Shown here in pieces: positions 1-8,398 of a DNA stretch of 64,000 bases. Source of the DNA: Marinobacterium sedimentorum (GTDB taxonomy: Bacteria; Pseudomonadota; Gammaproteobacteria; Pseudomonadales; Balneatricaceae); assembly GCF_024267675.1 (NCBI RefSeq), contig NZ_JALDYX010000002.1:124001-188000 (forward strand). The letters run 5' to 3'. Below the pieces are notes generated by a model. That model made no database searches. It was given only the letters and a program-made list of their open reading frames with translations, and had not been told where the DNA came from. Numbering within the stretch: the first letter of the stretch is position 1; each line of letters begins with the position of its first letter. A program made the position numbers and the translations under genes.

Positions 1-34
1 GAATCTTATTAGTGAGTGTTCGGATCTGTGCGCG

Positions 35-934
35 TTAAGCGCGGATTTCGAGTCCGGCACTGTCACAAAAACGCTGCAGGTGATTGCGGCCCAGGGTCGC
101 GTAGGTCAGCGGGTGCGCAACGCTTGGGTCCTGTTCGGCCTCAACCACCAGCCAGCCTTCGTAGCTGCTGGCCTTGAGGGCCTTGAACAGGGTTTCGTAG
201 TCAATAAAGCCATCGCCCGGCACGGTGAAAACACCGCTGAGCATGGCGCTGAGGAAGCTCAGGTCGCGGTTTTTCGCATCCCGCATGATCTCGGGACGGA
301 TGTCCTTGCAATGCACATGGCAGATACGGGCCGCGTGGCGCTGCTGTACCGCCAGCGGGTCACCGCCTGCGTAGGTCATGTGACCGGTGTCGAGCAGCAG
401 GCCCAGGGCATCCGAGGTGCCGGCCATCAGGCGGTCGACTTCGGCTTCGGTTTCGATCACGGTGCCCATATGGTGGTGGTACGCCAGGCGCACGCCCTGG
501 GCGAGGCAGTATTCGGCCACCGTATTGATACGCTCCAGCAACAGTGCCCACTGGGCGTCGTTCATCACCGGACGCTGGGTCACCGGAGTTTCGATCTGGC
601 CGTGCACGCAGCCGGTGACTTCGCAGAACACCATGACCTTGGCGCCGAGGGTCTTGAGCAGTGTCAGGTGATCCTGCAGTGCAGCAATTTCATCTTCGGC
701 GCTGCGGTTCAGCAGCTCACTGCTGTACCAGCCGGACACCAGGTTCAGGCCATGGCTGTCCAGAATGGGGCCCAGGGCTTCGGGGGTGCGGGGGAATTTC
801 TGGCCCAGCTCAAAGCCTGCGTAACCGGCCTGCTTGCCTTCGGTGAGGCAGGTTTCCAGCGAGGTGTCGGCGCCCAGCGCCGGCATGTCGTCGTTGGTCC
901 AGGTCAGCGGGTTGATACCAATACGTACACTCAT
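35..934 (-). CDS. iolE: myo-inosose-2 dehydratase IolE
   Basis: Dehydrates 2-keto-myo-inositol (scyllo-inosose) to the trihydroxycyclohexanedione that IolD uses; cytosolic, second step of inositol catabolism. The 299-residue protein is the usual family length and has the xylose-isomerase-like TIM-barrel signature: FCEVTG near residue 105, HHHMGT near 150, LLDTGH near 185, CHVHCKD near 210 and VVEAEQD near 265 are the expected metal and substrate positions. I start at the ATG at 934, which has GGAG seven bases upstream; an in-frame TTG at 946 lies before that ribosome site. It follows iolD by about 70 bases, and an inverted repeat (TAGCAGAC/GTCTGCTA, 978-1005) sits at the junction. Last visible gene of the leftward iol operon; iolG and iolA are not in the window. 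Confidence 0.95.
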   Translation of the reverse strand: MSVRIGINPLTWTNDDMPALGADTSLETCLTEGKQAGYAGFELGQKFPRTPEALGPILDSHGLNLVSGWYSSELLNRSAEDEIAALQDHLTLLKTLGAKVMVFCEVTGCVHGQIETPVTQRPVMNDAQWALLLERINTVAEYCLAQGVRLAYHHHMGTVIETEAEVDRLMAGTSDALGLLLDTGHMTYAGGDPLAVQQRHAARICHVHCKDIRPEIMRDAKNRDLSFLSAMLSGVFTVPGDGFIDYETLFKALKASSYEGWLVVEAEQDPSVAHPLTYATLGRNHLQRFCDSAGLEIRA

Positions 935-1002
935 CTTGTTCTCCAAATAGGTAATAAAGGTGTGTTATCGAGTGCGTTAGCAGACAGCCTGCTAGCAGTC
1001 TG

Positions 1003-2853
1003 CTAGATGTTCTGTAGCTGGCGAGCCTTGAAGGATTCGTAACGACGACGTGCTTCAACCACCTGATCGCGCGGTGATACTTCCGGTACGGCCACATCCC
1101 ACCAGGAACCGCCAATGTCAGAATCATTGACCACGTCGGTATCCAGGGTGATCAGGTAGCTGATCGGCGATGCCTTGGCGCGTACCAGCGCCGCTTCCAG
1201 TTCCTGGATATTGCCGACTTTCTCGGAGTTCGCACCCAGCGCCTTGGCGTGGGCGGCGAAATCGGTTTTGGGCGCGCCACCCTCTACGGTCAGGCAGTCT
1301 TCCAGCATGTTGTTGAAGCCGGGGCCGCCGCAGAACTGCTGCAGGCGGTGAATACAGCCATAACCGCGGTTATCCAGCACGACCATGACGATCTTGTGGC
1401 CGAGCATGACCGAGGTGGCGATTTCGGAGTTGAGCATCAGGTAGGAGCCATCACCGACCATGACGAAGACTTCGGACTCCGGCTTGGCCATCCTGGCGCC
1501 CAGGCCTCCGGCCAGTTCGTAGCCCATGCAGGAATAGCCGTATTCCATGTGGTAGCCACGGTCGTAGCGGGTACGCCACAACTTTTGCAGCTCGCCCGGC
1601 AGGCCGCCGGCAGCGCAGACCACTATGTCTTTTTCGCCGGCGGCGCGGTTGACCGCTCCCACCACTTCGGCGTCTGTGGGCAGGTTGGTGCCCCGGTCCG
1701 TGGTGGCCACATCCACTGAATGATTCCACTGCTCGCGCAGCTGCGCGGCTTTCTCGATCCAGCTGCCTTCGGGCTGCCAGCCTTCAAGGCCGGCCTGCAC
1801 CAGCGGCAAGGTTAGCCTGGCGTCGCCGACCAGCGGCAGTGCCTTGTGCTTGATGGCATCGAAGGATGCCACGTTGATGCACAGCAGGCGGGCGTCCGGG
1901 TTGATCAGGGCGCGGGAACCGGTGGCGAAATCGCCCAGACGGGTGCCCACGGCAATGATCAGGTCGGCTTCGGCCGCCAGCGCATTGGTGGAGGCCGCGC
2001 CGGTAACGCCCGTGGTGCCCATGTTGCGTGCATGGTCCCAGGGCAGGGCGCCCTTGCCGGCCTGGGTTTCACCCACTGGCAGGTTAAAACGGGTTACCAG
2101 TGCATCCAGCTCTGCCAGGGCGCCGGAGTAGTGCACGCCGCCGCCTGCGATCAGCAGCGGCTTCTTGGCCTGTCGAATCAGGGCGATGGCGTCTTCGAGT
2201 TCGCGCAGGTCCGGTGCCTGGCGGCGCAGCTGGTGCAATTTCTCGTTAAAGAAATGCTCCGGATAGTCGTAGGCCATGGTCTGCACATCCTGCGGCAGCG
2301 CCAGGGTCACAGGTCCGCACTCGATCGGATCTGTCAGTACGCGTATGGCCTGGGGCAGGGAGGTCAGCAGCTGTTCGGGGCGGGTGATGCGGTCAAAAAA
2401 GCGGCTCACCGGCTTGAAGCAGTCGTTGGACGTCAGGGTATGGTCGTGAAAGTTCTCGACCTGCTGCAGTACCGGGTCCGGCAGGCGGGTGGCAAAGGTA
2501 TCCCCCGGCAGGAAGAGCACCGGCAGACGGTTGACATGAGCCACCGCAGCGGCGGTGACCATGTTCACGGCACCAGGACCTGCGGAAGCGGTACAGGCCA
2601 TCATCTGCTGGCGATTCAGCGTCTTGGCATAGGCGATGGCGGCATGGGCCATGCCCTGTTCGTTGTGGGCGCGGTAGGTGGGCAGCTGGTCCTGCACCTG
2701 ATAGAGCGCTTCGCCAAGACCTGCCACATTGCCGTGGCCGAAGATGGCCCAGCAGCCTGCAAACATGGGTTTGAGTTCACCGTCGATCAGCACTTTCTGG
2801 GCCGTCAGGTAACGAATGACGGCCTGGGCCATGGTGAGTCTGATTGTTTTCAT
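1003..2853 (-). CDS. iolD: 3D-(3,5/4)-trihydroxycyclohexane-1,2-dione hydrolase IolD
   Basis: Thiamine-diphosphate enzyme that opens the ring of the IolE product to give 5-deoxyglucuronate. 616 residues, full length. The three domains of the acetolactate-synthase superfamily are recognisable: the catalytic Glu at about residue 65 (AHNEQGMAH), a central domain, and the ThDP/Mg motif beginning GDGS at about 467 and ending LDNRGYG near 498. The ATG at 2853 has GGAGAG eight bases upstream. It lies 17 bases downstream of iolC, so the two are cotranscribed. Nothing is truncated or altered. Confidence 0.96.
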   Translation of the reverse strand: MKTIRLTMAQAVIRYLTAQKVLIDGELKPMFAGCWAIFGHGNVAGLGEALYQVQDQLPTYRAHNEQGMAHAAIAYAKTLNRQQMMACTASAGPGAVNMVTAAAVAHVNRLPVLFLPGDTFATRLPDPVLQQVENFHDHTLTSNDCFKPVSRFFDRITRPEQLLTSLPQAIRVLTDPIECGPVTLALPQDVQTMAYDYPEHFFNEKLHQLRRQAPDLRELEDAIALIRQAKKPLLIAGGGVHYSGALAELDALVTRFNLPVGETQAGKGALPWDHARNMGTTGVTGAASTNALAAEADLIIAVGTRLGDFATGSRALINPDARLLCINVASFDAIKHKALPLVGDARLTLPLVQAGLEGWQPEGSWIEKAAQLREQWNHSVDVATTDRGTNLPTDAEVVGAVNRAAGEKDIVVCAAGGLPGELQKLWRTRYDRGYHMEYGYSCMGYELAGGLGARMAKPESEVFVMVGDGSYLMLNSEIATSVMLGHKIVMVVLDNRGYGCIHRLQQFCGGPGFNNMLEDCLTVEGGAPKTDFAAHAKALGANSEKVGNIQELEAALVRAKASPISYLITLDTDVVNDSDIGGSWWDVAVPEVSPRDQVVEARRRYESFKARQLQNI

Positions 2854-2869
2854 TATGAGTCTCTCCGAC

Positions 2870-4804
2870 TTAGCTGGCGGTGCGTTCGCGCCAGTACTGA
2901 ATCAGTTGCAGGTAGTTGTTGCTGACGCTGTTGATCAGGCCTTCATCATCGAGATCACCCGCCAGCCACTGGCGGCTCTCTTTGGCCCAGAGGGTGCGGC
3001 CAATGGTGAAGCCCTTGCAGATATCAAAGCCGGTTGTGTTATTGAAGCCTTCGCGGATCTCGGCAACCGGTGCATCCAGGCCCAGCAGTACCACGCCACG
3101 GCAGTGGGGAGCACGGGTCTTGATCAGATCACTGATCTGTGCCCAGGCCGCGCGGCTTGGCGACGGCAGTTTCCACCAGTCGGGGCGGATACCCAGGTTG
3201 TAGAAACGGGCGATGGAGCGCACCAGGGTGCTGTCGTCCTGCGGCATGTCCCTGGGCGGAATCAGTTCCAGCAGCAGTTCATGGCCTGAGGCGCAGCAGG
3301 CCTTGTACAGCTCCATGGCCTGACGTTCCTGGGCCAGACGGGTCTCGATGGCGTGGTCCGGATGGTAAAAGATCAGGCATTTCACCACGTGTTCGCGGGG
3401 CCATTCGCGCAGGCGGGAGCCAATGGAGCGACCGCCTTCGAGTTCAATCGGCAGGGACGAGGGCAGTTCGACCGGTCGGCCAATCCACCAGCCCTGGCCG
3501 GTGACATCGTTAAGCGCATCCTGGCCGTAGGTATCGTCGATCAGCACGCCGACATTGCCGTTGAGGCCGGCGGTTGCTGCGCCACGCTCGGTGGCCTTGA
3601 CCAGCAGGCGCTTGAGGGTCTTGATGCGTGCGGGATCCGCACCCGTGGCCTTGGCCATGTCGAACAGCTGCTTGCGGTGGTCAAAGGCCAGACCGCAGAT
3701 CTCGTTCCATTCGCCATTGCTGCGGGTGGTCACGCGGTGCAGGTAGTTGAGTTCGGTATCCTGATCAGGACGCGGAATTTCGTGGGCGTGCTGCAGGTAA
3801 TAGTCCAGCTCTTCGCCACTGGGGATTGCCGGTGCACAGCCGTGACGCGACACCACCAGTGCCCCGCAGGCGTTGGCGTAGGCGCAGCAGCGCTCGGGGC
3901 TTTCATCCCGCAGCCAGCCGCGCAGGAAGCCGGACAGGAAGGCATCGCCGGCACCCAGCACGTTAAGGACTTCAACGCGCACGCCGGTGAAGACATCAAA
4001 GCTGTCCATACTGTCGGGGATGGCGCCTTCCAGCACGGTGCAGCCCAGGGCGCCGAGCTTGAGCACTATGGTGGCATCGCTCAGTTCGCGGATTTTCTTC
4101 AGCGCACTGATGGTGTCGGTGCTGCCACCGGCGATATGTACTTCTTCCTCGGTACCCACGATCAGGTTGCAGTAGGGCAGCACGGTTTGCAGGTGGGCGC
4201 TGACGCTGTCATCGGAGACGAAGCGGTTTTCGCCTTCACCTATACCCGTGAGACCCCAGAGCACCGGACGATAGTCGATATCCAGAATGACTTTGGTTCC
4301 GGCGGCACGGGCGTGCTCCATGGCCGCCTTGCTGGCAGCGTAGGTCTGCTCGGTGGAAAAGTGCGTGCCGGTAATCAGCAGGGCGCGGCTGGAGGCGATG
4401 AACTCGGGCGAGAAGTCATCCTTGCTGATCGCCATGTCGGCGCAATCACGACGGTAAAAGATCAGCGGGAAGGTTTCCTGATCCTTGATACCCAGAATCA
4501 CCAGGCCAGTATGACGCTCGGCGTCTGTCTTCACATGGCTGACATCAACACCGGCGCGGGCCAGTTCTTCGCGCACAAAGCGCCCCATGTGTTCATCACC
4601 CACCCGGGTCAGCATGGCGGATTTGAGACCCAGGCGTGCGGTACCAAAGGCGATGTTGGCCGATGAGCCGCCCAGGTATTTGGCAAAGCCGGACATGTCT
4701 TCCAGGCGGCTGCCAATCTGTTCGCCGTACAGGTCCACCGCGGCTCTGCCAAGACAGATGACATCCAGTGGCCGGTCTGCGCTGCTGGCGCTGAAGTTGC
4801 TCAT
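2870..4804 (-). CDS. iolC: IolC: 5-dehydro-2-deoxygluconokinase fused to a DUF2090 domain
   Basis: The N-terminal part (about residues 12-325) is a PfkB-family sugar kinase that phosphorylates 5-dehydro-2-deoxygluconate; the diagnostic LGAGDAFLSGF motif places the catalytic Asp at 287, and LGGSSANIAFG marks the substrate site near 45-54. The C-terminal 300 or so residues are DUF2090, a predicted aldolase-like barrel. Such proteobacterial fusions are annotated in databases as kinase plus 5-dehydro-2-deoxyphosphogluconate aldolase; the aldolase role is inference here, though no separate iolJ is visible. The 644-residue form starts at the ATG at 4804 (CAGGAG nine bases upstream); an in-frame extension to 4834 has no better signal. 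First gene of the leftward operon, facing the operator-rich promoter region. Confidence 0.93.
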   Translation of the reverse strand: MSNFSASSADRPLDVICLGRAAVDLYGEQIGSRLEDMSGFAKYLGGSSANIAFGTARLGLKSAMLTRVGDEHMGRFVREELARAGVDVSHVKTDAERHTGLVILGIKDQETFPLIFYRRDCADMAISKDDFSPEFIASSRALLITGTHFSTEQTYAASKAAMEHARAAGTKVILDIDYRPVLWGLTGIGEGENRFVSDDSVSAHLQTVLPYCNLIVGTEEEVHIAGGSTDTISALKKIRELSDATIVLKLGALGCTVLEGAIPDSMDSFDVFTGVRVEVLNVLGAGDAFLSGFLRGWLRDESPERCCAYANACGALVVSRHGCAPAIPSGEELDYYLQHAHEIPRPDQDTELNYLHRVTTRSNGEWNEICGLAFDHRKQLFDMAKATGADPARIKTLKRLLVKATERGAATAGLNGNVGVLIDDTYGQDALNDVTGQGWWIGRPVELPSSLPIELEGGRSIGSRLREWPREHVVKCLIFYHPDHAIETRLAQERQAMELYKACCASGHELLLELIPPRDMPQDDSTLVRSIARFYNLGIRPDWWKLPSPSRAAWAQISDLIKTRAPHCRGVVLLGLDAPVAEIREGFNNTTGFDICKGFTIGRTLWAKESRQWLAGDLDDEGLINSVSNNYLQLIQYWRERTAS

Positions 4805-5003
4805 AGGGTGATGCTCCTGGGCCGTGCGTCCCACGGCGACTGTGCTTATTGTCGTAATTTGAAACTAATGATTCCAAATCTGTTGCCGCAGCTCGCTATC
4901 CAGTATGACCGACTATAGGGCTCTAGTGGCGGTCATCGGGCACGTTGTGCGGTACTCCCACGGGCTCTGTGAGCTGTCAGTAGTGAGTGTCTGGTTCGAG
5001 AAT

Positions 5004-5017
5004 AGAACAAAAATTCC
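5004..5017. promoter_or_regulatory. Candidate IolR operator 1 (AGAA-N6-TTCC)
   Basis: AGAACAAAAATTCC departs from GGAA-N6-TTCC at one base. It lies about 200 bases upstream of iolC and so may serve the leftward promoter. Confidence 0.5.
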
Positions 5018-5170
5018 ATAACAGCAACAAAATGGAAAATATTTTTTATTTCGGCCTGTGAAATAACCTCAGCGCCACAGTGGCTAGGGCGCGCTGGCGG
5101 CCAGGCTGCGGTATCTGGCTCTTTAAGGGGAGCGTTTCTGTGTAGGCGAGCGCACTGCTGAGACTATTAT

Positions 5171-5184
5171 GGAATAAATATTCT
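5171..5184. promoter_or_regulatory. Candidate IolR operator 2 (GGAA-N6-TTCT)
   Basis: GGAATAAATATTCT departs from the palindrome at one base. Its start is 29 bases before that of the next site, a spacing that could allow cooperative binding. Confidence 0.5.
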
Positions 5185-5199
5185 GTAAATATTGATATG

Positions 5200-5213
5200 G
5201 GAACATAAATTCC
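5200..5213. promoter_or_regulatory. Candidate IolR operator 3 (exact GGAA-N6-TTCC)
   Basis: GGAACATAAATTCC is an exact match to the palindromic motif, in the middle of the divergent region. Confidence 0.65.
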
Positions 5214-5286
5214 TTATGGTTTGCTTATCGCACGGGCCTGAATGCCGCCCCCTTTGGGGTGAAATGGCCAAGGCTACTTCATTTTT

Positions 5287-5300
5287 GGAAATTTCATTCC
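5287..5300. promoter_or_regulatory. Candidate IolR operator 4 (exact GGAA-N6-TTCC)
   Basis: GGAAATTTCATTCC is an exact match 55 bases upstream of the iolR start codon, where binding would give autoregulation of iolR-iolB. Confidence 0.65.
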
Positions 5301-5355
5301 AATTCGGTGGCGCGGGGGTTATAAGGAACCCTGAACACTAGAGGGACGCCGAACC

Positions 5356-6198
5356 ATGAATGCAGTACCCCAAACGCTGGCCGATCTGAAGGTAGCCATC
5401 GCCGAGCAGCACTCGGTGCTGAGCAAGCGCCTGCGCCAGGTGGCGCAGTACGTGATGGACAACCCCAATGCCATAGCCTTTGGCACAGTGGCGGTGATTG
5501 CCAAGGATGCCAGTGTGCATCCCTCGACCCTGGTGCGCTTTGCCAATGCCTTTGGCTATAGCGGCTTTAGCGAAATGCAGCGCCTGTTCCAGCAAAAGCT
5601 GATTCAGGAATCCCCCAGCTATACCGAGCGCATCCGCATCGCGCGCGAAGAGCTGGGGGATGACAGCCGTGATACGCCGCTGCAGCTGCTGTCGCAGTTT
5701 GCCGGCGCCAGCGCCGTGGCGCTGGAGCAGCTGCGCGAGAGCATCAGGGAGGAAGACCTGGAGCGGGCGGTGGATATTCTGGCCGCTGCCGAAGCCACCC
5801 ATGTGGTGGGGGTGCGTCGTGCTTTCGTGGTGGCGACCTATTTTGCCTATGCGCTGCGCCATATTGACCGTCGCGCCTATCTGATTGACGGTGTGGGGGG
5901 CATGTATGCCGAGCAGGGCGGCGCCATTGGCGAGCGCGATGCGATCATTGCTACCAGCTTCCATCCCTATGCACCGGAAACCCAGGACGTGGCCAAGGCT
6001 GCGGTCGAGCGCGGTGTGCCGCTGATTCTGATTACCGACAGCCAGCTCAGCCCGCTGGCGGCGCTGGCCTCGGTCTGCTTTGTGGTGCGAGATGCCGAAG
6101 TGCATGGCTTCCGCGCCCTGGGCTCCACCCTTTGTCTGGCCCAGGCATTGTCCATCAGCCTGGCGTACCGGGTCGACAAGCAGCGTGTGGCCGGCTGA
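5356..6198 (+). CDS. iolR: RpiR-family transcriptional regulator IolR
   Basis: 280 residues: an N-terminal RpiR helix-turn-helix (about 1-77, with the conserved HPSTLVRFANAFGYSGF recognition region) and a C-terminal SIS sugar-isomerase domain (about 115-250) that probably senses a phosphorylated inositol intermediate. Expected to repress the iol genes; its location between iolCDE and iolB and the palindromes upstream support that. GAGGGA lies nine bases before the ATG. Assignment as IolR rather than another RpiR protein rests on context. Confidence 0.88.
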   Translation: MNAVPQTLADLKVAIAEQHSVLSKRLRQVAQYVMDNPNAIAFGTVAVIAKDASVHPSTLVRFANAFGYSGFSEMQRLFQQKLIQESPSYTERIRIAREELGDDSRDTPLQLLSQFAGASAVALEQLRESIREEDLERAVDILAAAEATHVVGVRRAFVVATYFAYALRHIDRRAYLIDGVGGMYAEQGGAIGERDAIIATSFHPYAPETQDVAKAAVERGVPLILITDSQLSPLAALASVCFVVRDAEVHGFRALGSTLCLAQALSISLAYRVDKQRVAG

Positions 6199-6257
6199 AT
6201 GCCGGGCGGGGCTGGTTGGCACCCATTGAACTCTTAACCCTAAAGAAGGTGAAATTC

Positions 6258-7064
6258 ATGTCCAAGCTCCTGTCCCGCCCGACAACGCCCGATGACCAGG
6301 GCTGTATTCAGCGCATTACTCCCGCTTCCGCAGGCTGGGACTATGTCGGATTTGAGGTCTACCAGTTGCAGCCCGGCCAGGTGCTGGAGCAGGCTACCGG
6401 CGATCAGGAGGTCTGCCTGGTGCTGGTCAGTGGTCTGGCGGATATTGCCACTGAGCAGGAAAGCTGGGCAGGGCTTGGCGAGCGCATGAGCGTATTTGAG
6501 CAGAAGGCACCCTACAGCGTTTATGTGCCACCTTCGGATCGTTTTCGCGTTACTGCGACTACAGCACTGGAACTGGCGCTGTGCAAGGCACCCGCCAAGG
6601 GCGAGTTTGGCGCCCGCCTGATTACCCCGGCCGATACCCGCTACGAGATGCGAGGCGAGGGCACCAATCAGCGTCATGTGTGCAATATCCTGTTTGGCAA
6701 TATGGCGGCAGAACACCTGCTGGTGTGCGAAGTCTTCACCCCGGGCGGGAACTGGTCCAGCTATCCGCCGCACAAGCATGATCGCGACGCGGCACCGGCG
6801 GAAACCCGGCTGGAAGAAACCTACTACCACCGCATCAATCCGCCCCAGGGCTTTGCCTTTCAGCGCGTCTATACCGATGATCGCAGCCTGGACGAAACCA
6901 TGGCGGTGGAAGACCACAATGTTGTAATGGTGCCAGAAGGTTATCATCCGGTGGGTGCGGCCCACGGTTACGACCTCTATTACCTTAATGTGATGGCAGG
7001 TCCCGAGCGCACCTGGATCTTCCACAATGATCCCGATCACGAATGGATGATAAAGAAGGACTGA
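6258..7064 (+). CDS. iolB: 5-deoxy-glucuronate isomerase IolB
   Basis: Isomerises 5-deoxyglucuronate to 5-dehydro-2-deoxygluconate, the IolC substrate. 268 residues, a bicupin; the metal-site signature SSYPPHKHDRD and later EETYYHR are present. The start at 6258 follows AAGAAGGTGAAATTC, a good ribosome site; earlier in-frame codons run into the iolR end. It is 60 bases downstream of iolR on the same strand and is followed by a strong terminator, so iolR-iolB is probably a two-gene operon. Confidence 0.94.
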   Translation: MSKLLSRPTTPDDQGCIQRITPASAGWDYVGFEVYQLQPGQVLEQATGDQEVCLVLVSGLADIATEQESWAGLGERMSVFEQKAPYSVYVPPSDRFRVTATTALELALCKAPAKGEFGARLITPADTRYEMRGEGTNQRHVCNILFGNMAAEHLLVCEVFTPGGNWSSYPPHKHDRDAAPAETRLEETYYHRINPPQGFAFQRVYTDDRSLDETMAVEDHNVVMVPEGYHPVGAAHGYDLYYLNVMAGPERTWIFHNDPDHEWMIKKD

Positions 7065-7090
7065 TCAGGCGCGTTGTCTGGTTAATCAAT

Positions 7091-7139
7091 GCGGCCAGCC
7101 GGCTGTGGCTCTGTCCACCCGGCTGGCCGCGGCGTTTTT
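7091..7139 (+). terminator. Rho-independent terminator after iolB
   Basis: A perfect 12-bp stem (GCGGCCAGCCGG / CCGGCTGGCCGC, loop of 16) is followed by GGCGTTTTT. It begins 27 bases after the iolB stop codon. Confidence 0.85.
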
Positions 7140-7236
7140 CAAATGCTGTTTTATGTGCTCCCATCAACGTGAACGCTGTACCTGGACTGCCTGCTCGAAC
7201 GCATCCCGGCATTCGCAGGCTCATTCCAGGCCTGGG

Positions 7237-7290
7237 GCTGCGAAAGCACTGCAGCAGATCGAGGATGCTGTCATGGCTGCGGGCCTCGCC
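7237..7290 (-). pseudogene. Relic of a LysR regulator C-terminus
   Basis: On the minus strand this short piece reads GEARSHDSILDLLQCFRS, which closely resembles the C-terminus of the adjacent intact LysR protein (DEASEDSAINDLLECFRS). It lies directly beyond that gene's stop codon, in the same orientation, with no start or upstream domain. It is either a partial tandem duplication or what is left when one paralogue replaced another. Confidence 0.6.
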
Positions 7291-7296
7291 TTGCCA

Positions 7297-8214
7297 TCAG
7301 TTAATTGTCTTTGAGCTGCGAAAGCATTCCAGTAGATCGTTAATGGCGCTGTCCTCGCTGGCCTCGTCGCGCCAGCACATGCCGACAAAGCCCTCCACTG
7401 TATCTATCTTTATATCCAGCGGCACCACCAGGCCGCGACCGGTAAAATGCCGCGCCACCCGTTCCGATCCCACCGCCAGCATGTCGCTGTACTGCAGCAG
7501 CCAGAGGTTGCCCACCTGGGAGGAGGACTCCACCCGGTAGGGCGGCGGCTTGAGGCCTGCGCGGGTCAGTGCCACTTCCAGCCTGCTGCGAATGGGTGTA
7601 CCCCGGGGCCAGACTATCCAGTCGTAGGCGTAGACATCGTCCCAGCCAAGGTCGCGGCGCTTGGCCAGCGGATGGTCGGGGCGGGCCATGATGCGCAGCG
7701 GCTCGTCATAGAGCCGTTCGCTGCACAGGTTTGGCTGCGGCTGGTAGTTGTCCAGCCGTCCGACCACCAGATCCAGCTTGCCCAGCTGCAGCTTTTCCAG
7801 CAGATCGTTCATGGTGCTTTCCTGCAGTTCCATGCGTGCCTTGGGGTGCCGTTCAAGAAATTTCATGATGGCGGCCGGTACAAAGCTGGGGGCCGAGGCC
7901 GGTGAGGTGCCCACCGCGAAGGTGCGCGAGCTGCCTTCCTGCAGGGCTTCCAGGTTGTGCTGGGCGCGGGACATTTCGGTCACCATGCGCCTGGCATGGC
8001 CGATCAGCAGCAAGCCCATGGGCGTGGCTGTGAGCCCCCGCGCATGACGCTCGAACAGCGGTCCGCCGACATCCTCTTCCAGTTCCCTGAGCCATTTCGA
8101 CAGCCCCGGCTGGGTGCTGTGCGACGCCCGGGCCGCGTCACTCAGGCTGCCGGTTTCGTGCAGGCTGATCAGCAGGTGCAGGTGGTTGAGCCTAAGACGG
8201 CGGGTCCAGTCCAT
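7297..8214 (-). CDS. LysR-family transcriptional regulator of the gentisate operon
   Basis: 305 residues with the LysR winged helix at about 5-65 (SLSDAARASHSTQPGLSKWL) and a periplasmic-binding-like effector domain from about 95. Transcribed away from the aromatic operon that starts at 8399, the usual arrangement for an activator that responds to a pathway intermediate. The 184-base gap contains CATAT-N9-ATATG. That it controls the gentisate genes is inference from position; the effector is unknown. Confidence 0.88.
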   Translation of the reverse strand: MDWTRRLRLNHLHLLISLHETGSLSDAARASHSTQPGLSKWLRELEEDVGGPLFERHARGLTATPMGLLLIGHARRMVTEMSRAQHNLEALQEGSSRTFAVGTSPASAPSFVPAAIMKFLERHPKARMELQESTMNDLLEKLQLGKLDLVVGRLDNYQPQPNLCSERLYDEPLRIMARPDHPLAKRRDLGWDDVYAYDWIVWPRGTPIRSRLEVALTRAGLKPPPYRVESSSQVGNLWLLQYSDMLAVGSERVARHFTGRGLVVPLDIKIDTVEGFVGMCWRDEASEDSAINDLLECFRSSKTIN

Positions 8215-8249
8215 CGTGGTATACCCTAAATCATATGGATGTATCGCAA

Positions 8250-8268
8250 CATATCATTATTCAATATG
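8250..8268. promoter_or_regulatory. Candidate LysR-type operator
   Basis: CATAT-N9-ATATG, a perfect dyad that contains the T-N11-A core of LysR boxes, lies between the divergent LysR gene and the gentisate operon. Confidence 0.45.
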
Positions 8269-8398
8269 AGTTGTCTGGTGAATAATCGTTCGTACACAGG
8301 GTCATCACAACGACATCGCTCACCGGGGGTCGTTGACAGCTTAGGCTGAGGCTTCAGTCGTCGACGGGCCGGTACCGCTAAAACAAGAGGTTGGTTCG

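Larger units (their letters stand above)
4805..5355. promoter_or_regulatory. Divergent iolC / iolR control region
   Basis: This 550-base gap separates iolCDE from iolR-iolB and is strikingly AT-rich between about 5000 and 5300. It contains two exact and two one-mismatch matches to GGAA-N6-TTCC, listed separately. From memory this is the published recognition motif for RpiR-type IolR proteins in rhizobia. A weaker, mis-spaced relative (GAAA...TTCC) lies at 4861-4875, next to the iolC start. No other gene was seen in the gap. Confidence 0.75.

Noticed and set aside
978..1005. Terminator between iolD and iolE
   Set aside because: The 8-bp TAGCAGAC/GTCTGCTA dyad has no T tract and includes the iolD stop; polycistronic read-through is more likely.
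3353..4666. 437-codon open frame opposite iolC
   Set aside because: Antisense shadow of the kinase gene, with no family resemblance.
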